From Quillaja saponaria (taxonomy: Eukaryota > Streptophyta > Magnoliopsida > Fabales > Quillajaceae): a stretch of 64,000 nt of DNA. The notes below the pieces were generated by a model. That model did no database searches. It worked only from the letters and a program-made list of their open reading frames with translations, and was not told the DNA's origin. A program made the position numbers and the translations under genes. How positions within the stretch are numbered: the stretch's first letter is position 1; every line of letters begins with the position of its first letter. Shown in pieces: positions 34,497 to 64,000 of the stretch. The DNA lies in assembly GCA_029379385.1 (NCBI GenBank), contig CM055608.1, positions 29,138,350-29,202,349 on the forward strand, given 5' to 3'.

Positions 34497-37400
34497 ATCT
34501 CTCTCTCTCTCTCTCAGCTCCCAGGCCCCCAAACGGCCAGTCCCTCCTCAAGTCTGTATCCATAATTCCTTATAATTAAGAATCTTTTCTCTGTTTTCTG
34601 AAGGTAGCTTTAGTTCCTTCTTTTACTTTCTAAGCATGAGATGCTAGTTGTCAGAGGCTTAATCCTTCTGATGAATATATATAAACTGGTGTCATTTGCA
34701 CATTAAAAGTAATCTTTGAAAGGGACTACAATGTGTTAAGAAACAGTTAATGAAAAGAGTCTAATTAAGTTATGAAGTGATCCTCCATCAAATCAAGAAT
34801 TATCTTTTATTTGAATGACATGGATAACATATATTCTGATTTATAAAGTTTGTTTGTGATTTTGACATTCTGTTTCTTTCAATTTGTTTTGATGTCTTTG
34901 GGGGCAAATGGAACCAATAGATGGATGCAGAGTCATCAACATATCAGCAGTATCATAAAGTGGAAAACATAATATTCTGAAGGAAAAGTCACCAAAATAT
35001 CAGCTTCAATATGGACTGATAATTATCCATGATCAACTGTACTTCATGTTAAGAACAAGATTCCTGACAAAGTATTTTTCTTATTAAGCTTATGTTTTGT
35101 ATCGCATCTAATTTGCAGTTGTCCAATACATTGTGATGCTTAACATTAATATGTTTGGTATCTCATTCTGACAATATCAAGTAATATTAAATCTCATGAA
35201 ACCTATAAATTTACAAGTAATTCATAAATGTAATAACATCACAAGTTCTGTTCATTTTTTTGATATGTAAGAAGTTAATTGAACCTATAAACTATACAAC
35301 AAAAGAGTTAGCATATTAGCTCGTATACTCACAAATTAACTCAATCTAATTAACGTAAGAACATATTAAATAGACGCTGGTAGAACAAGTGCTATATATA
35401 TATTAAATTAACATGCCCACTTTATATTTTGGGGGGAAATGTAGAACTAAAAGTTACAACTCCAAGGATTGCTTGATTGGCTTTCTATTGGGGCTTTTGA
35501 ATAATTTATATGCAAATATATATATATATATAATATTATAATATCAACATCAATAATATTTAATAAATTTAAATTAATTTTAATATTAGAAACCTATCTG
35601 TTTAGTTTGAATTTAATCAAATTAAAGTATTTTTTCCGTGATTGATTTGTATTTAATCAAGTTAAAAATATTTTTCATGTGACTAATTTACAAAAAATAT
35701 CCTTATATTATAAAAATTCTAATGCCAACATTATTATATAAATAAAATATAAAAACTAGAAATTGATCAAAAATATAAAATATAAAAAACAACCTATCTT
35801 CTTTAAAATTTTGAGCCCTTTATATAAATGTTCATTACGATAACAAAACAATGCCGTATTAGATAATAATGACAACTATTAACAATACTATCTAAAACCA
35901 TAAAATCATGTGCTTCCACTTCTATGTTTTATACTTTATTGGCAACCAAAAAAATGATTAATTCATATAATTCAACCAATTAATGATTTAAATCAGCAAT
36001 GCTGAAAGGAATGGAACATGCAAAAACTACCAAGGAAAGCAGATTACATTGGTGCCGTCCAAACAATCAATGAACCTTTTCCTTTCTTTTTTACTTTTTT
36101 GCTTCTTTGCTTTTTCTTATTTAGCAAATAATCAATGGATCTAACCACCTTTTAACACAAAAGAAGATTTACATTGAACTATTCAACCAAAAATAAAATT
36201 CACTATAAGTATTACATCCAAGGCCTTCATTTTTTGGAGCCAACAAGTGAACAGAAGGAAAACATTGTTAACTAGAACTTGTAATTTACTAATTTCCCAT
36301 GAAGCTGATTTAAGAGTAGTTCAATCCTTCACTGTGCATAAGAAAGAACATTTGCATAATGTTCCAGTATGTATCAACACCTATAAATAAACAATAAGGT
36401 ATATTGAAGATTCATTGTTGTAAGTACTGCTTGGTTTGCCAATCAACCTGCGTAACTGTATAACACAGGAAAGACTTGAACTTGGAATCTGAGAAAAGCA
36501 TGGACAACCAAAGAAAATACGAGTCATCTGCCTTTCAACTTCAACTTTAGTCAACAGAGAAAATCAAACCAATTTGGCATAAACTATGGGGAAAAGAAAG
36601 AAAAGGGACGAACAGACTAACAAAAGCAAGGGAAAGAGAAAAAGGTAAATAACGCACGCCTGGTTAAATAGAAACTCAGAATGAATATACTAAAGTACTA
36701 ACAGCAATTTCCCATACTATTAATTGGGTCCCCAAACAGGAAGGAGTGAGGCTGTCAGAGACCTAGTTAGGGTTAGCTGTCTATCTCCCTTTCACTAAGA
36801 CACTAACCCAAGCAACATGGTCAACTCCACTCTCAGCAGGCATGAAAATAAAGGATCAAGTGAGGAAGCTTGGAGAAACATAAACCGGGTTTCATTCACA
36901 TGCGTGTAGAAAATCTTTCTGGGACAACCAAGATGGAAAGAAGGAGGAAGGGAAAGATGATTCAATATATAATTCAGAAATAAAGCTAGAAAGAATGAGA
37001 AAGATAAAGATGATCCGGGAATGTTATATGTAAGAAAATAAGAGTGTTTTAAAAGAGGTCGATAAAGAGGTCCATAAAGACAAAACCCACCTTGGGAAAC
37101 AGTGAATTAAAGATGGATCATTCATGCGCAGAGTAAAGAATAGCAAAGAAAACTTTAAAAGTTGTAGATGTATAATTATGAGTACTATGATGTTAGGGGT
37201 AACAGGTGGTAGAGTCTTAGGGCGGCATGGCAGTGGGGCTGCCTCTCTAATTTTGGGGATTTGGATCCTCAAAATATATCTAAATTCAAAAATAATTTTT
37301 GTTTGAATCTGTACATAGAGTATAACCACTGCAGTATCTGAATCCCTGTTTTTGGTGCTAATTCAGTCTCGCATGTAATACTGCAAATAATATGCTGCAT

Positions 37401-39473
37401 AGTGAGCTAACGCAAGGCTAGTGTCCGACCAAAAACAATAGTGTACATTAACTATTTCTCAGTGACAGAAAGGCCATTGCTCCAACATTTATTAGATTCC
37501 AAAATAGAACAGAGATTTATCTAGAGTTTTCATACATTTTCAAACCCTTTCATTATAGATATGAAATACAAAAATTCTTGTTAGAAAAAAAGAAATACAA
37601 AAATTCTACATAACTATTAAACAATACTGCCATATCTATATTATACTTACCTTTTTCAGTTGGATCTTAAAGAGCCAAATGTCATTGTTTTTAATATAAT
37701 ACCGATTATATCAAATATATATTAGAAACATATAATCACGTAAATATATATATTACGTAACAAATATATAATAATTAAATTAAATAATAAAATTTAAAAA
37801 TAATACTTACACTTAACTATATATATATATTTTTACCATTTGACTAGCTTCTATACAACAATTTTTCTTTTTTATAACTTATAATTTTTATAAGTATAAA
37901 ATCTAATTTGTTACAAATACAATTTATTTTATATAATTTAATTGATCATAATTAAGTATAAATATATAAAAGAAAAAAATTATTATGAACTTAAATATTA
38001 AAAACAAATGTTAATTTATAATAAAAATAATAAAAATAAAATTTATTTTTTTATAAATTAAAAACTACATATCAATTTATATATTGATACTATATAGAAA
38101 TTATATATATGCATATTATTCTCATGTAAAATTGGGTATGACATGGGCCATAATGATTCCAAAAGAGAAAACGTAGTTAATTCATATAGATACTATTGTT
38201 ATTGATTTTGTTTCTCCTTCTATCTATTATTATCTTATCTTATTGTTATTAAGATTTACAAAAACATCTATTGGGTTTTTTTGTAAGTCATTACACTTTA
38301 TTTATATATTATTTATTTGTTAATAATTTATTTATATGTGTTTTAGAGCTTACTGAAGAGTAACTTAAAACAAAATATATTCTTATCTGCAAGTTACAAA
38401 TCTTATAAGAAAAATGATAAGACAAGTTATCAAAGTGTTACCAAAAAGTATGATTCAAAATATCTCTTATGAGTTTCTAACTTTTGAATATAAAAGTGGT
38501 TTAGTACAAAAAAATTATTTTTTTTACTATTACATAAATATTTTTAGTTGTTAATTTGCTTCAAATAAATTATTTATTTTTGTAATTAATTATTTTCTAT
38601 TTTAATATTAATATTAATAGAATTTGAATTGTAATGGTTTTGATTAATATAATTAATATGGTGTATTATTTTTATAAATTATATATCATAAATACGATTC
38701 ATGTGTAACGCATGTACCACAAAAGTTAGTATATATATATATATAATTTTGACATTAATCTTGATTATTGTTAGTTTAGTTTTTTTTTTTTTTTTTTAAG
38801 TATTATTGAAATTAAAATATCTTTTTAAAAAAAATTAAAGTTTATAGGATACGAAATTTTGAAATATCGAACTATATCATTGGATACAACAGAATACTAA
38901 CAAGTATTTATGGATATGTTTGAATGAATAATGATTTTGTATCTGTATCGCAAGATACAAATATGTTTCGTCTACGATATAAGACATTTTGTTCGTTGAA
39001 GTGGGAAAGACAATTGGGTAGGTGAAAGTAAGGCTGGATATAAGGTGATCTCAAAATTGTTCGACTAAGGTTGTTTTGAGTTTGAGATATTTGTTATTTG
39101 TTTGAGTTTGACTAGTGTTCGATAAAAAAAAATAAAAAAATTTGAGTTCTAGATCAGTTTAAGGTCAACTCGTTACATATTCTTGCTTGGCTCAACTTGA
39201 GTTGTGAGACTTGTTCTTAAACAAAATATTTTATTTATTTATTTAAATTAGTGTATCTATTTATTAGAAAAAAAAAAACAATGTAGGTGAAAGAAAACCT
39301 CCTCCTTTTTTGGCTAATTGTTTAACAATCTTTATCACTGACACATGTATGTTTGTGATTAACCTCAGTTGTCAATTCATGTTTGATTTGGTGTTACTTC
39401 CCAGCCACCGAGAAAAGTAACCAAACACACCCTTTCATCATATACAATTATTCTGCTGAATCCTGAAGGTTAG

Positions 39474-40031
39474 ATTATAACAAGGGGTGTATACGGGTTG
39501 GTTTGGTCCGAATAGTGATTAATTTTTAAACAGAACCTGAAATTTTTGGGTTATAAAATTTATGAACTGAATCGAAAATAGGTATTACCTGAATTTATCC
39601 AGAATCGAAAAAATATGACTAGTTCGATTCGGGTATTCAGTTATCCCAAAATTTATCAATATTTCACTAAAATTAATTTAAACATTATATTTTTTCATTT
39701 TTGAATCCTCATTTTTCAAATTCATTAGTTATTATAAAAGAAAAATACAAAAAACATAATATATTAACATATTCAACACAAATAAAAATATAAAATTATA
39801 AATTAATACAATAATACATTAAAAATAACAAAAAAAATTATATATTTTGATTTTCGAGTAACTACGAGTACCCGTGTGCACTCTACTTCACTACCCGTAA
39901 CCAAACCGAAAATAAATGATATTAAATTTAACTATCCGAACATGAAAAATATCCAAATTTAACTGACCTGAATTACTAATTTGATTCTAATATTCGATTT
40001 TTCCTGATTCTTTACACAGTCCTAATTATAA
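39474..40031. mobile_element. hAT-like miniature element with 7-bp flanking duplication
   Basis: The element at 39481-40024 starts CAAGGGGTGTATA and ends TTTACACAGTCCTA. The ends are imperfect inverted repeats (7 of 11 inner positions match). ATTATAA flanks it on both sides (39474-39480 and 40025-40031). The interior repeats GGTT/CCGAA-type motifs on opposite strands, typical of many plant non-autonomous hAT elements with GGGGTGT ends. No transposase is present. The AT-rich target could produce the flanking match by chance. Confidence 0.5.
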
Positions 40032-40141
40032 TTATTAACATTGACATGCACGGTAGATTTTTTATATTTATATGTACGAAAGTATCTGAATGAGAGTATC
40101 GAATAGCATTTATGCTGCTTATACAAAAACAAATAAAAGGA

Positions 40142-40172
<31 letters not shown>

Positions 40173-42243
40173 GGTGCACGTAAAAGTAGCAAGAAATTAT
40201 AATACTACTATGATCAAGAGCACATAACTCCTTTCAGTGATCCTGTCAGGAGGTCACTATTGGACTTGGGTGTGTGAGATTTGCAAATACTCGCAGCTGT
40301 GATTCTGTGCATGAGAATGAAGCAATCTCAGAACAACTGGAGGAAAGAGAGAAGTGATTTGTGAAAGGTCGGAGATGATTTTTGTTACTGTTGGCACTTG
40401 AACACCTTTTAAACGATTCTTAAGTTTGTGACAGCTAAGTTCTGTCATCAGTAGCCTGTAACTCACAATCTAGCTAGTTGTCTAATAGAACTGTGACATA
40501 TAGACAATACAATTTATTATCTCGTTGGTTGGGTTTATATCCGAATACCAAAGTTAAATACCCAACTCTCATAGTACCACAGTTTCACAAATACAATGTA
40601 CCCAGCAAACAAATATATATATATATTTTTTATAAGGTTGGATTCGAATTCTCAAACTTAAAATGAGAAACAATATTTTTTTACCCCACAAAAGAATAAG
40701 AATAAGCACAACAAAGGAGAACTGAAAAAGAAGACAAGCCAACTCTATATTTTGTTATCATGGGCAGAGCTGAGGTGAAGCCACTGAGTCCAACACCATC
40801 AATAACCTACTTAAGTTGCAGTGTTTTAAGTTTGCTAGAGGAGGAAAGAATAAAAAGGCATGTCTCACTCAAGAATCAAGAATAGCTCAACTTTTGATCT
40901 GAAATCTGAAATTTCTTTGATTATTAAGACGTCTTAAAAATGCCAAAGAAATAAAGAATACAGTTAAGTTCTTAGTTGTATGAATCAAAAAGTGTCGTTT
41001 ATTTTTTAATATGAACATATAGTATTTATGTGGATTAATTAATTGTAGTGACCTTCTAATTCAACAATTAACAAATAATTAAACTAAATTAATTTATAAA
41101 TACAAAATAATATCTGTCACATCAATATATAAGAGATTCGAACATAAAAATTAATGGTCCTAACACTTTTATCTTAATCAATTAAGTTAAGACGACATAT
41201 TATTTATTCATTGTAATTTAAATACCTTCACCCTCTTCTCGGCCAAAGAAATAGTTCATTCCAATGTTTTATCTCCACTTTTTGTTTGATTGCAGCAGAG
41301 CTTGGCCATGATCATGAATTCTGGAGTGGTTATGTTGCTTGCCTTATTGTTCTGTAGTACATTAAGTACGTGGAATATGCTAACATAAAGCTATTCAAAA
41401 GTAGTGAGAAATTATTTTGGCTTAATTGAGTTGATTTTATTACTTCCTTGTTGATTAAGCTTTAATCTTTTGTTACATTTTAAGAACTTGTAAATAAACA
41501 CGTAAAATTTAATACACCTTCTTCTCCTATGTCAAACAAGTAAAGTACCTATATTAATTAACTCGATTGCTTATAGTAACAAATAAAAACAATCTTGGTT
41601 GCTTATAGTAATAAATAAAAACGAGAGTATAAATAGAGTGAATTTGAAATCTCTTTGGCATTCGCTTTTTTTTAAATATTGTTTGAAGTATTTATCTTTA
41701 TTTTTTGTTAAAGAATCTCCACCAAAAACTGTTGAGTATAATACCTAAAAAATAGTGACATGTCAATTTTTTACACATCATAGTATTTTTTTTTTCTTTT
41801 TTAACATTTTCCTAGTTGTTTTTCAAATTTTATTTTGACAAGTATTAAATTGCATCTTCTTTTTTCCCTTAACTTTATTCTTTTATAGAAAATTTAAAAT
41901 ATATATTGGATAACATCAATGACAAGATTGTTTTTTTTTTTCTTTAATTTTTATATTTCTATGATTTTATTTTTTATGAAATAAATATTATATTAGTTGA
42001 TACTCTTTAATATTCATCTTAGACATTTAATTAGTGAAATAATCAAATAAATGCTAGAAAATAAAATAAAAATCACTGGTTTTTTGTGGAGCCCCTCAAA
42101 TGATAAAAAAATAGAGATGATCAGTGCCTCAAATGAATTAAAACATAAAATTAAGTGTCTATCTTGAGAATGGGCTAGAAATTGGGATTTTCTAACAATA
42201 GTTAACTCGTTTAAATATTAGTATGTGTAATAGTATATTATAC

Positions 42244-42840
42244 AGGGATGACAATTGGGCTGGGTACATGTCCTACCCATGGGTCTACAATTGGCTCTTT
42301 AATGGGTATGAGTATGGATCTGGATATGGGTATTTTTAATTTTTACCCACTAGGTCTAGGTAAAACTCGAAACCTTGTTGGGCTTAGTAAATTTTTAATA
42401 AAATCAAATTATATAATTGTTTTTCAATTTATGAAAAAAGCATAGTTTATATATATATAGTTTTCATAATTTTATCCATATATCTAGGTAAAAAGTTATA
42501 AAAAAAAATATTTAGTATAATTCTTTTGGTGTAAGATTTACTATATAATTTAAACATGTATCAAAACAATTATATTTGCATTGAAAATAATTCGAATAGT
42601 GTGAAGCTGGAAATTTTTTTAAAACTTTTATCCTTATATTTAGATAAAAGTTATCGATAAATATTACTATATACTCTATATACAATAATAATGGGTCTAG
42701 ACCGGGTATTTTATATTTTTTAAATTTCATCCAAAAAATAATAATATTAATGAGAAACAAAAATGGTGTTTTAAAATATAGTTGCTTGACTAAAATATGA
42801 ATAATGGGTCTAGAACGGGTAAATTTTTTTTTATTTTTTT
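42244..42840. mobile_element. Possible degraded hAT-type element, ends uncertain
   Basis: It opens with CAGGGATGACAATTGGG, close to the ends of many plant hAT elements. Repeated GGGTA/GGGTCTAG motifs follow up to about 42815. The far end and a target-site duplication could not be fixed. Confidence 0.3.
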
Positions 42841-44385
42841 TTTCGATCAGATTGCTTTAAGTGCTTTATACTGAGGCTAATTATTGAGAACTCCACTTGA
42901 ATTGTATGGTGTTATTCGATTTAGTCCACCTATTTGTCTAATGCTGCAAAAGGTCATCTAATATTAATTTGAAGGAGCTGAAAGTGCCCCTGGACTATTG
43001 AGGAATTGGTCACCAAATTGGGCTTATTACAAAAATGGTAATATTAATTAAAGAAAATTTTGAATTATTCTTTAACTGAAAAAAGAAGAAGTAAGTGGGC
43101 ACATATTTCAGTATAAAATGTTAAAAATGTACATTAATATGTATCTTAATACATTCATAACTTATTTATTTATGAATTGATAACAAATCCACGCTTATGC
43201 TAACTTTTATGCAAATAGTAATGAAGCAACTTAAATTGAACAGTATTCATTACGTGACAGTGTAATAATTAAGGTATATCGATTTGTATTTTAATACACT
43301 CATAACCTATTTATTTATGAATTAATTATAATACATCCACACTTAATGTCATTTTTAACGTAACTAATAATTAAGTAAATTAAATTTAACGGTGTTAATT
43401 GCACAACACGTGTAATAACAATAGTCTCATTGCACGCGGACATGTGCATTGTGAGAGACTTAATAGTAAGAATCAAAAGGTGAAGTAGCTTATAGTCTCT
43501 CATATCTATAATAATTACTTAATTAGTATATATATTACATTTAATGGTTTAGTCTGTCTACTTGTCAACTGTTCCATTTATCCCCCATCTAAAAGTATAT
43601 CCCATCGCTTCATATATAAGTTTTATCTTTTGTAGATTACACAACTCATAGTCTAAGAGTCAACAGCACGAGCAATCCAAAAAAGATCAGAGATGATCAC
43701 ATAAAGTGTGGGTTTTTCCAATGAGATGCATTATCAACAGCTGCAGTAAATAAACATGTCTTCTGCTGTCTCACATTGGCAAACAAATTTTTTGAAGAAA
43801 TATGAACGAGGTAGGTGCCCGATTACACTATGCAAAAGAGTTTTCGCAGAAAAAAAATTGCACTTGCCCATTATGGTACACTGTCCCCAATTCAAAATAC
43901 AGGCTTATCCTTTATATCCAACAATTTTGCTATACAACTTTGATTACACACTATTGGTTGCTTGATCTATTTACAAACAAAAAAACAGGGAAGACCAGAT
44001 GTCCTCAAGCAAAAATCACAAGTATCCTCTACCATTCACCCAAAATACAACTGCTAAGTTTATCAACTTGCTTTTTTTTTCTTTTTTCTATTACCAATGT
44101 GCTGACTCAGATACTTCACACACTGATTGCCCAAACTATGGTAGTCCTCACTCATGCTTGTATATCTTTCCCTCAGTGTCCTGTACGAGGTCTCACCTTC
44201 TTGTCAACCTAGTCTGTCCTGTTTCAATCCTGGGCCAGTTCTTGTATCTTGTTTAACCTTCTTCAAGACTTATGAACATGTATCCATCATTTACCATTGA
44301 GGATGGTGTCAGAACCCAATTTTTGGGTTCAACTTGGAGGCGTGGCCCAAAAGCTAAGATCGTCATTAACAATTATTTACCATTT

Positions 44386-62825
<18,440 letters not shown>

Positions 62826-63470
62826 CGTTTTTCCTTTTGATCCTTGAAACATATGCAGAACTCTCTCATCCAATAAGGATTCACGCCAACTCCTTTCTCA
62901 AACTAGATCCAAACCCTCCTACAACAATCTATAAGGATCTTCCTCCTCCTCCAAATCCCTCAACTCCCAAATGCTCATCCCAAAGAATCAAAAAGAACAA
63001 AAATCTCCCAAATCAACAGCTGCAAATGTATTCAAACGGACCCAATATAAAAAATGGCCAGAAGATTACTAGCAGCAAGATCTGCCAAAATTCTCAGGTT
63101 CCTTCGTTTAGATTTTCCTTTTAAATTTTCTTTGCTGCTGCTCCTCCTTTTCCTCCTCAACTATTTTTTCTATTTAAATTTCCTAAAAATGATATTTTCC
63201 AAAACAATTTCCTCTGATTTTTCTTTTTATAATTTCCCAGGAAAATGTTTTAGCCTAAAAAAAAAGGAGGAAATTAAAGCTTAAAAACGCCGACTTGTGT
63301 TTGAGAAAACAAAGAAAGCGCCCTCTTCTCTTTCTCTTTCTGCTTTTGTATTTTGACTGTTTGTTTCGGACGGCCACTCCGCGCCTTGTTCCTCGCTCTG
63401 TATCCTGCTTCTCCCTTCTCTTTCTCTCTCTATCATAGTCCACGTCCGAGTAGGCTCCACCTATCATAGC

Positions 63471-63484
63471 ATTCCACGTGGAAT
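63471..63484. promoter_or_regulatory. 14-bp palindromic G-box upstream of the SPIRRIG homologue
   Basis: ATTCCACGTGGAAT is a perfect palindrome centred on CACGTG, 646 bp before the ATG and just beyond a CT-rich leader-like stretch (63400-63432). A related half-site (TATCATAGTCCACGT) lies about 35 bp closer to the gene and shares the TATCATAG lead-in. Binding by bZIP/bHLH factors is an inference. Confidence 0.5.
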
Positions 63485-63499
63485 CTTTAGCTTCAGTTT

Positions 63500-64000
63500 T
63501 TTCTCCGACATGAGAGCCTCCTCTTTCTGGTGGCAGTCTTTATTTTAATTTAATTTAGCAAAATATTGAAGGTAAGGTAATATCTCAAGCATTATTTTAT
63601 ACGTAGTTAATATATTTTTTACCGATTCATAAGAAATTTCTCATGTTTAAATATACACTTAAGAAAAATAAATGATTTAAATTCGAATACTATTTTAAAA
63701 ATTTTGTATAATTAATTGATCACGGTAATAAAAAATATTTTTTGTATATTTAAAAAATTAATGGAACTTTAAAATATGGTTTTGGGAGTTGTTATAGGCA
63801 TTAAATTATGGACAAATTGATTTAGCCCTAACAAGATAGGGTAGCTTTAAAACAATTTCCTTATGACTTTACAAGAATTAAGAAAGTTAATTGACTTCCC
63901 AATTGTATTCATTGCAACGTATAGATATTGGATTTTTAAAAAATAAAATGACTGATTCCTACAATTCTTTAGCAAAATGTGTTACTTATTACCACCAACT
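63500..64000. other. AT-rich spacer beyond the SPIRRIG promoter
   Basis: No gene or bounded repeat is recognisable to the end of the window. Confidence 0.5.

Larger units (their letters stand above)
34040..44385. other. Ten-kilobase gene-poor spacer between MIR167 and the SPIRRIG homologue
   Basis: The left part is the upstream region of MIR167, with a GT/G tract at 34384-34421 and a CACGTG at 34491. From about 37.6 to 43.5 kb the DNA is very AT-rich, with TA microsatellites (about 35519, 38732, 40145) and hAT-like element relics at 39481-40024 and from 42244. Nearest to 44386 it should hold the 3' UTR of the SPIRRIG homologue. I saw no protein-coding exon or tRNA. Confidence 0.5.

Noticed and set aside
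37024..37329. Minus-strand frame of 101 codons
   Set aside because: No homology, AT-rich and in a gene-poor spacer; the plus strand of the same interval is equally open, as expected by chance.
40631..40660. GGTTGGATTCGAATTC resembling a tRNA T-arm
   Set aside because: No acceptor stem, D-arm or anticodon arm can be built around it.
43756..44256. Overlapping plus-strand frames of 69-136 codons just beyond the SPIRRIG stop
   Set aside because: Composition and position fit the 3' UTR of the minus-strand gene; no domain, no splice context and no plausible promoter.

Overview
The window is nuclear DNA of a flowering plant, most likely a eudicot. Its AT-rich intergenic spacers are full of microsatellites and small transposon relics. 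Its genes are split by GT-AG introns, and several belong to plant-only or plant-typical families: LONGIFOLIA/TRM, an AMT2/AMT3-type ammonium transporter, the chloroplast tocopherol/plastoquinone methyltransferase VTE3, a SPIRRIG-type BEACH protein and MIR167. Nothing resembles bacterial, organellar or viral gene organisation. I cannot name the species.

Layout. (1) 2012-5060, minus: a four-exon LONGIFOLIA-like gene carrying a one-base frameshift. (2) 5.3-12.2 kb: a spacer with a ~155-bp tandem duplication and simple repeats. (3) 12239-14374, minus: a three-exon ammonium transporter of 485 aa, intact. (4) 14.45-18.06 kb: an AT-rich spacer. (5) 18189-20993, plus: VTE3, three exons, with one base apparently missing inside the transit-peptide region. 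(6) 21501-27511, minus: an unprocessed but decayed RS-domain cyclophilin (CYP63/CYP95 type) with a dead splice acceptor, frameshifts and a nonsense codon. (7) 30430-31086, plus: an intronless gene for an unrecognised 218-aa protein with two four-cysteine ladders at an exact 8-residue period. (8) 31450-32900, plus: a wrecked ACA12/13-type Ca2+-ATPase copy whose phosphorylated Asp is replaced. (9) about 33780-33885, minus: a MIR167 hairpin with a perfect mature miR167 sequence. (10) 34-44 kb: a gene-poor spacer with hAT-like miniature elements. (11) 44386-62825, minus: an apparently complete 19-exon SPIRRIG homologue encoding 3575 aa, whose introns host small repeats and MITE-like insertions.

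The genes do not form one pathway. Functional themes are cell shape (LONGIFOLIA; SPIRRIG through membrane traffic), nitrogen transport (AMT), chloroplast prenylquinone synthesis (VTE3) and auxin-response control (miR167). I found no evidence of a previously undescribed multi-gene system. The observations most worth follow-up are the cysteine-ladder protein, the MIR167 locus, and two single-base frame breaks in otherwise well-preserved genes, set against a 10.7-kb SPIRRIG coding sequence with none.
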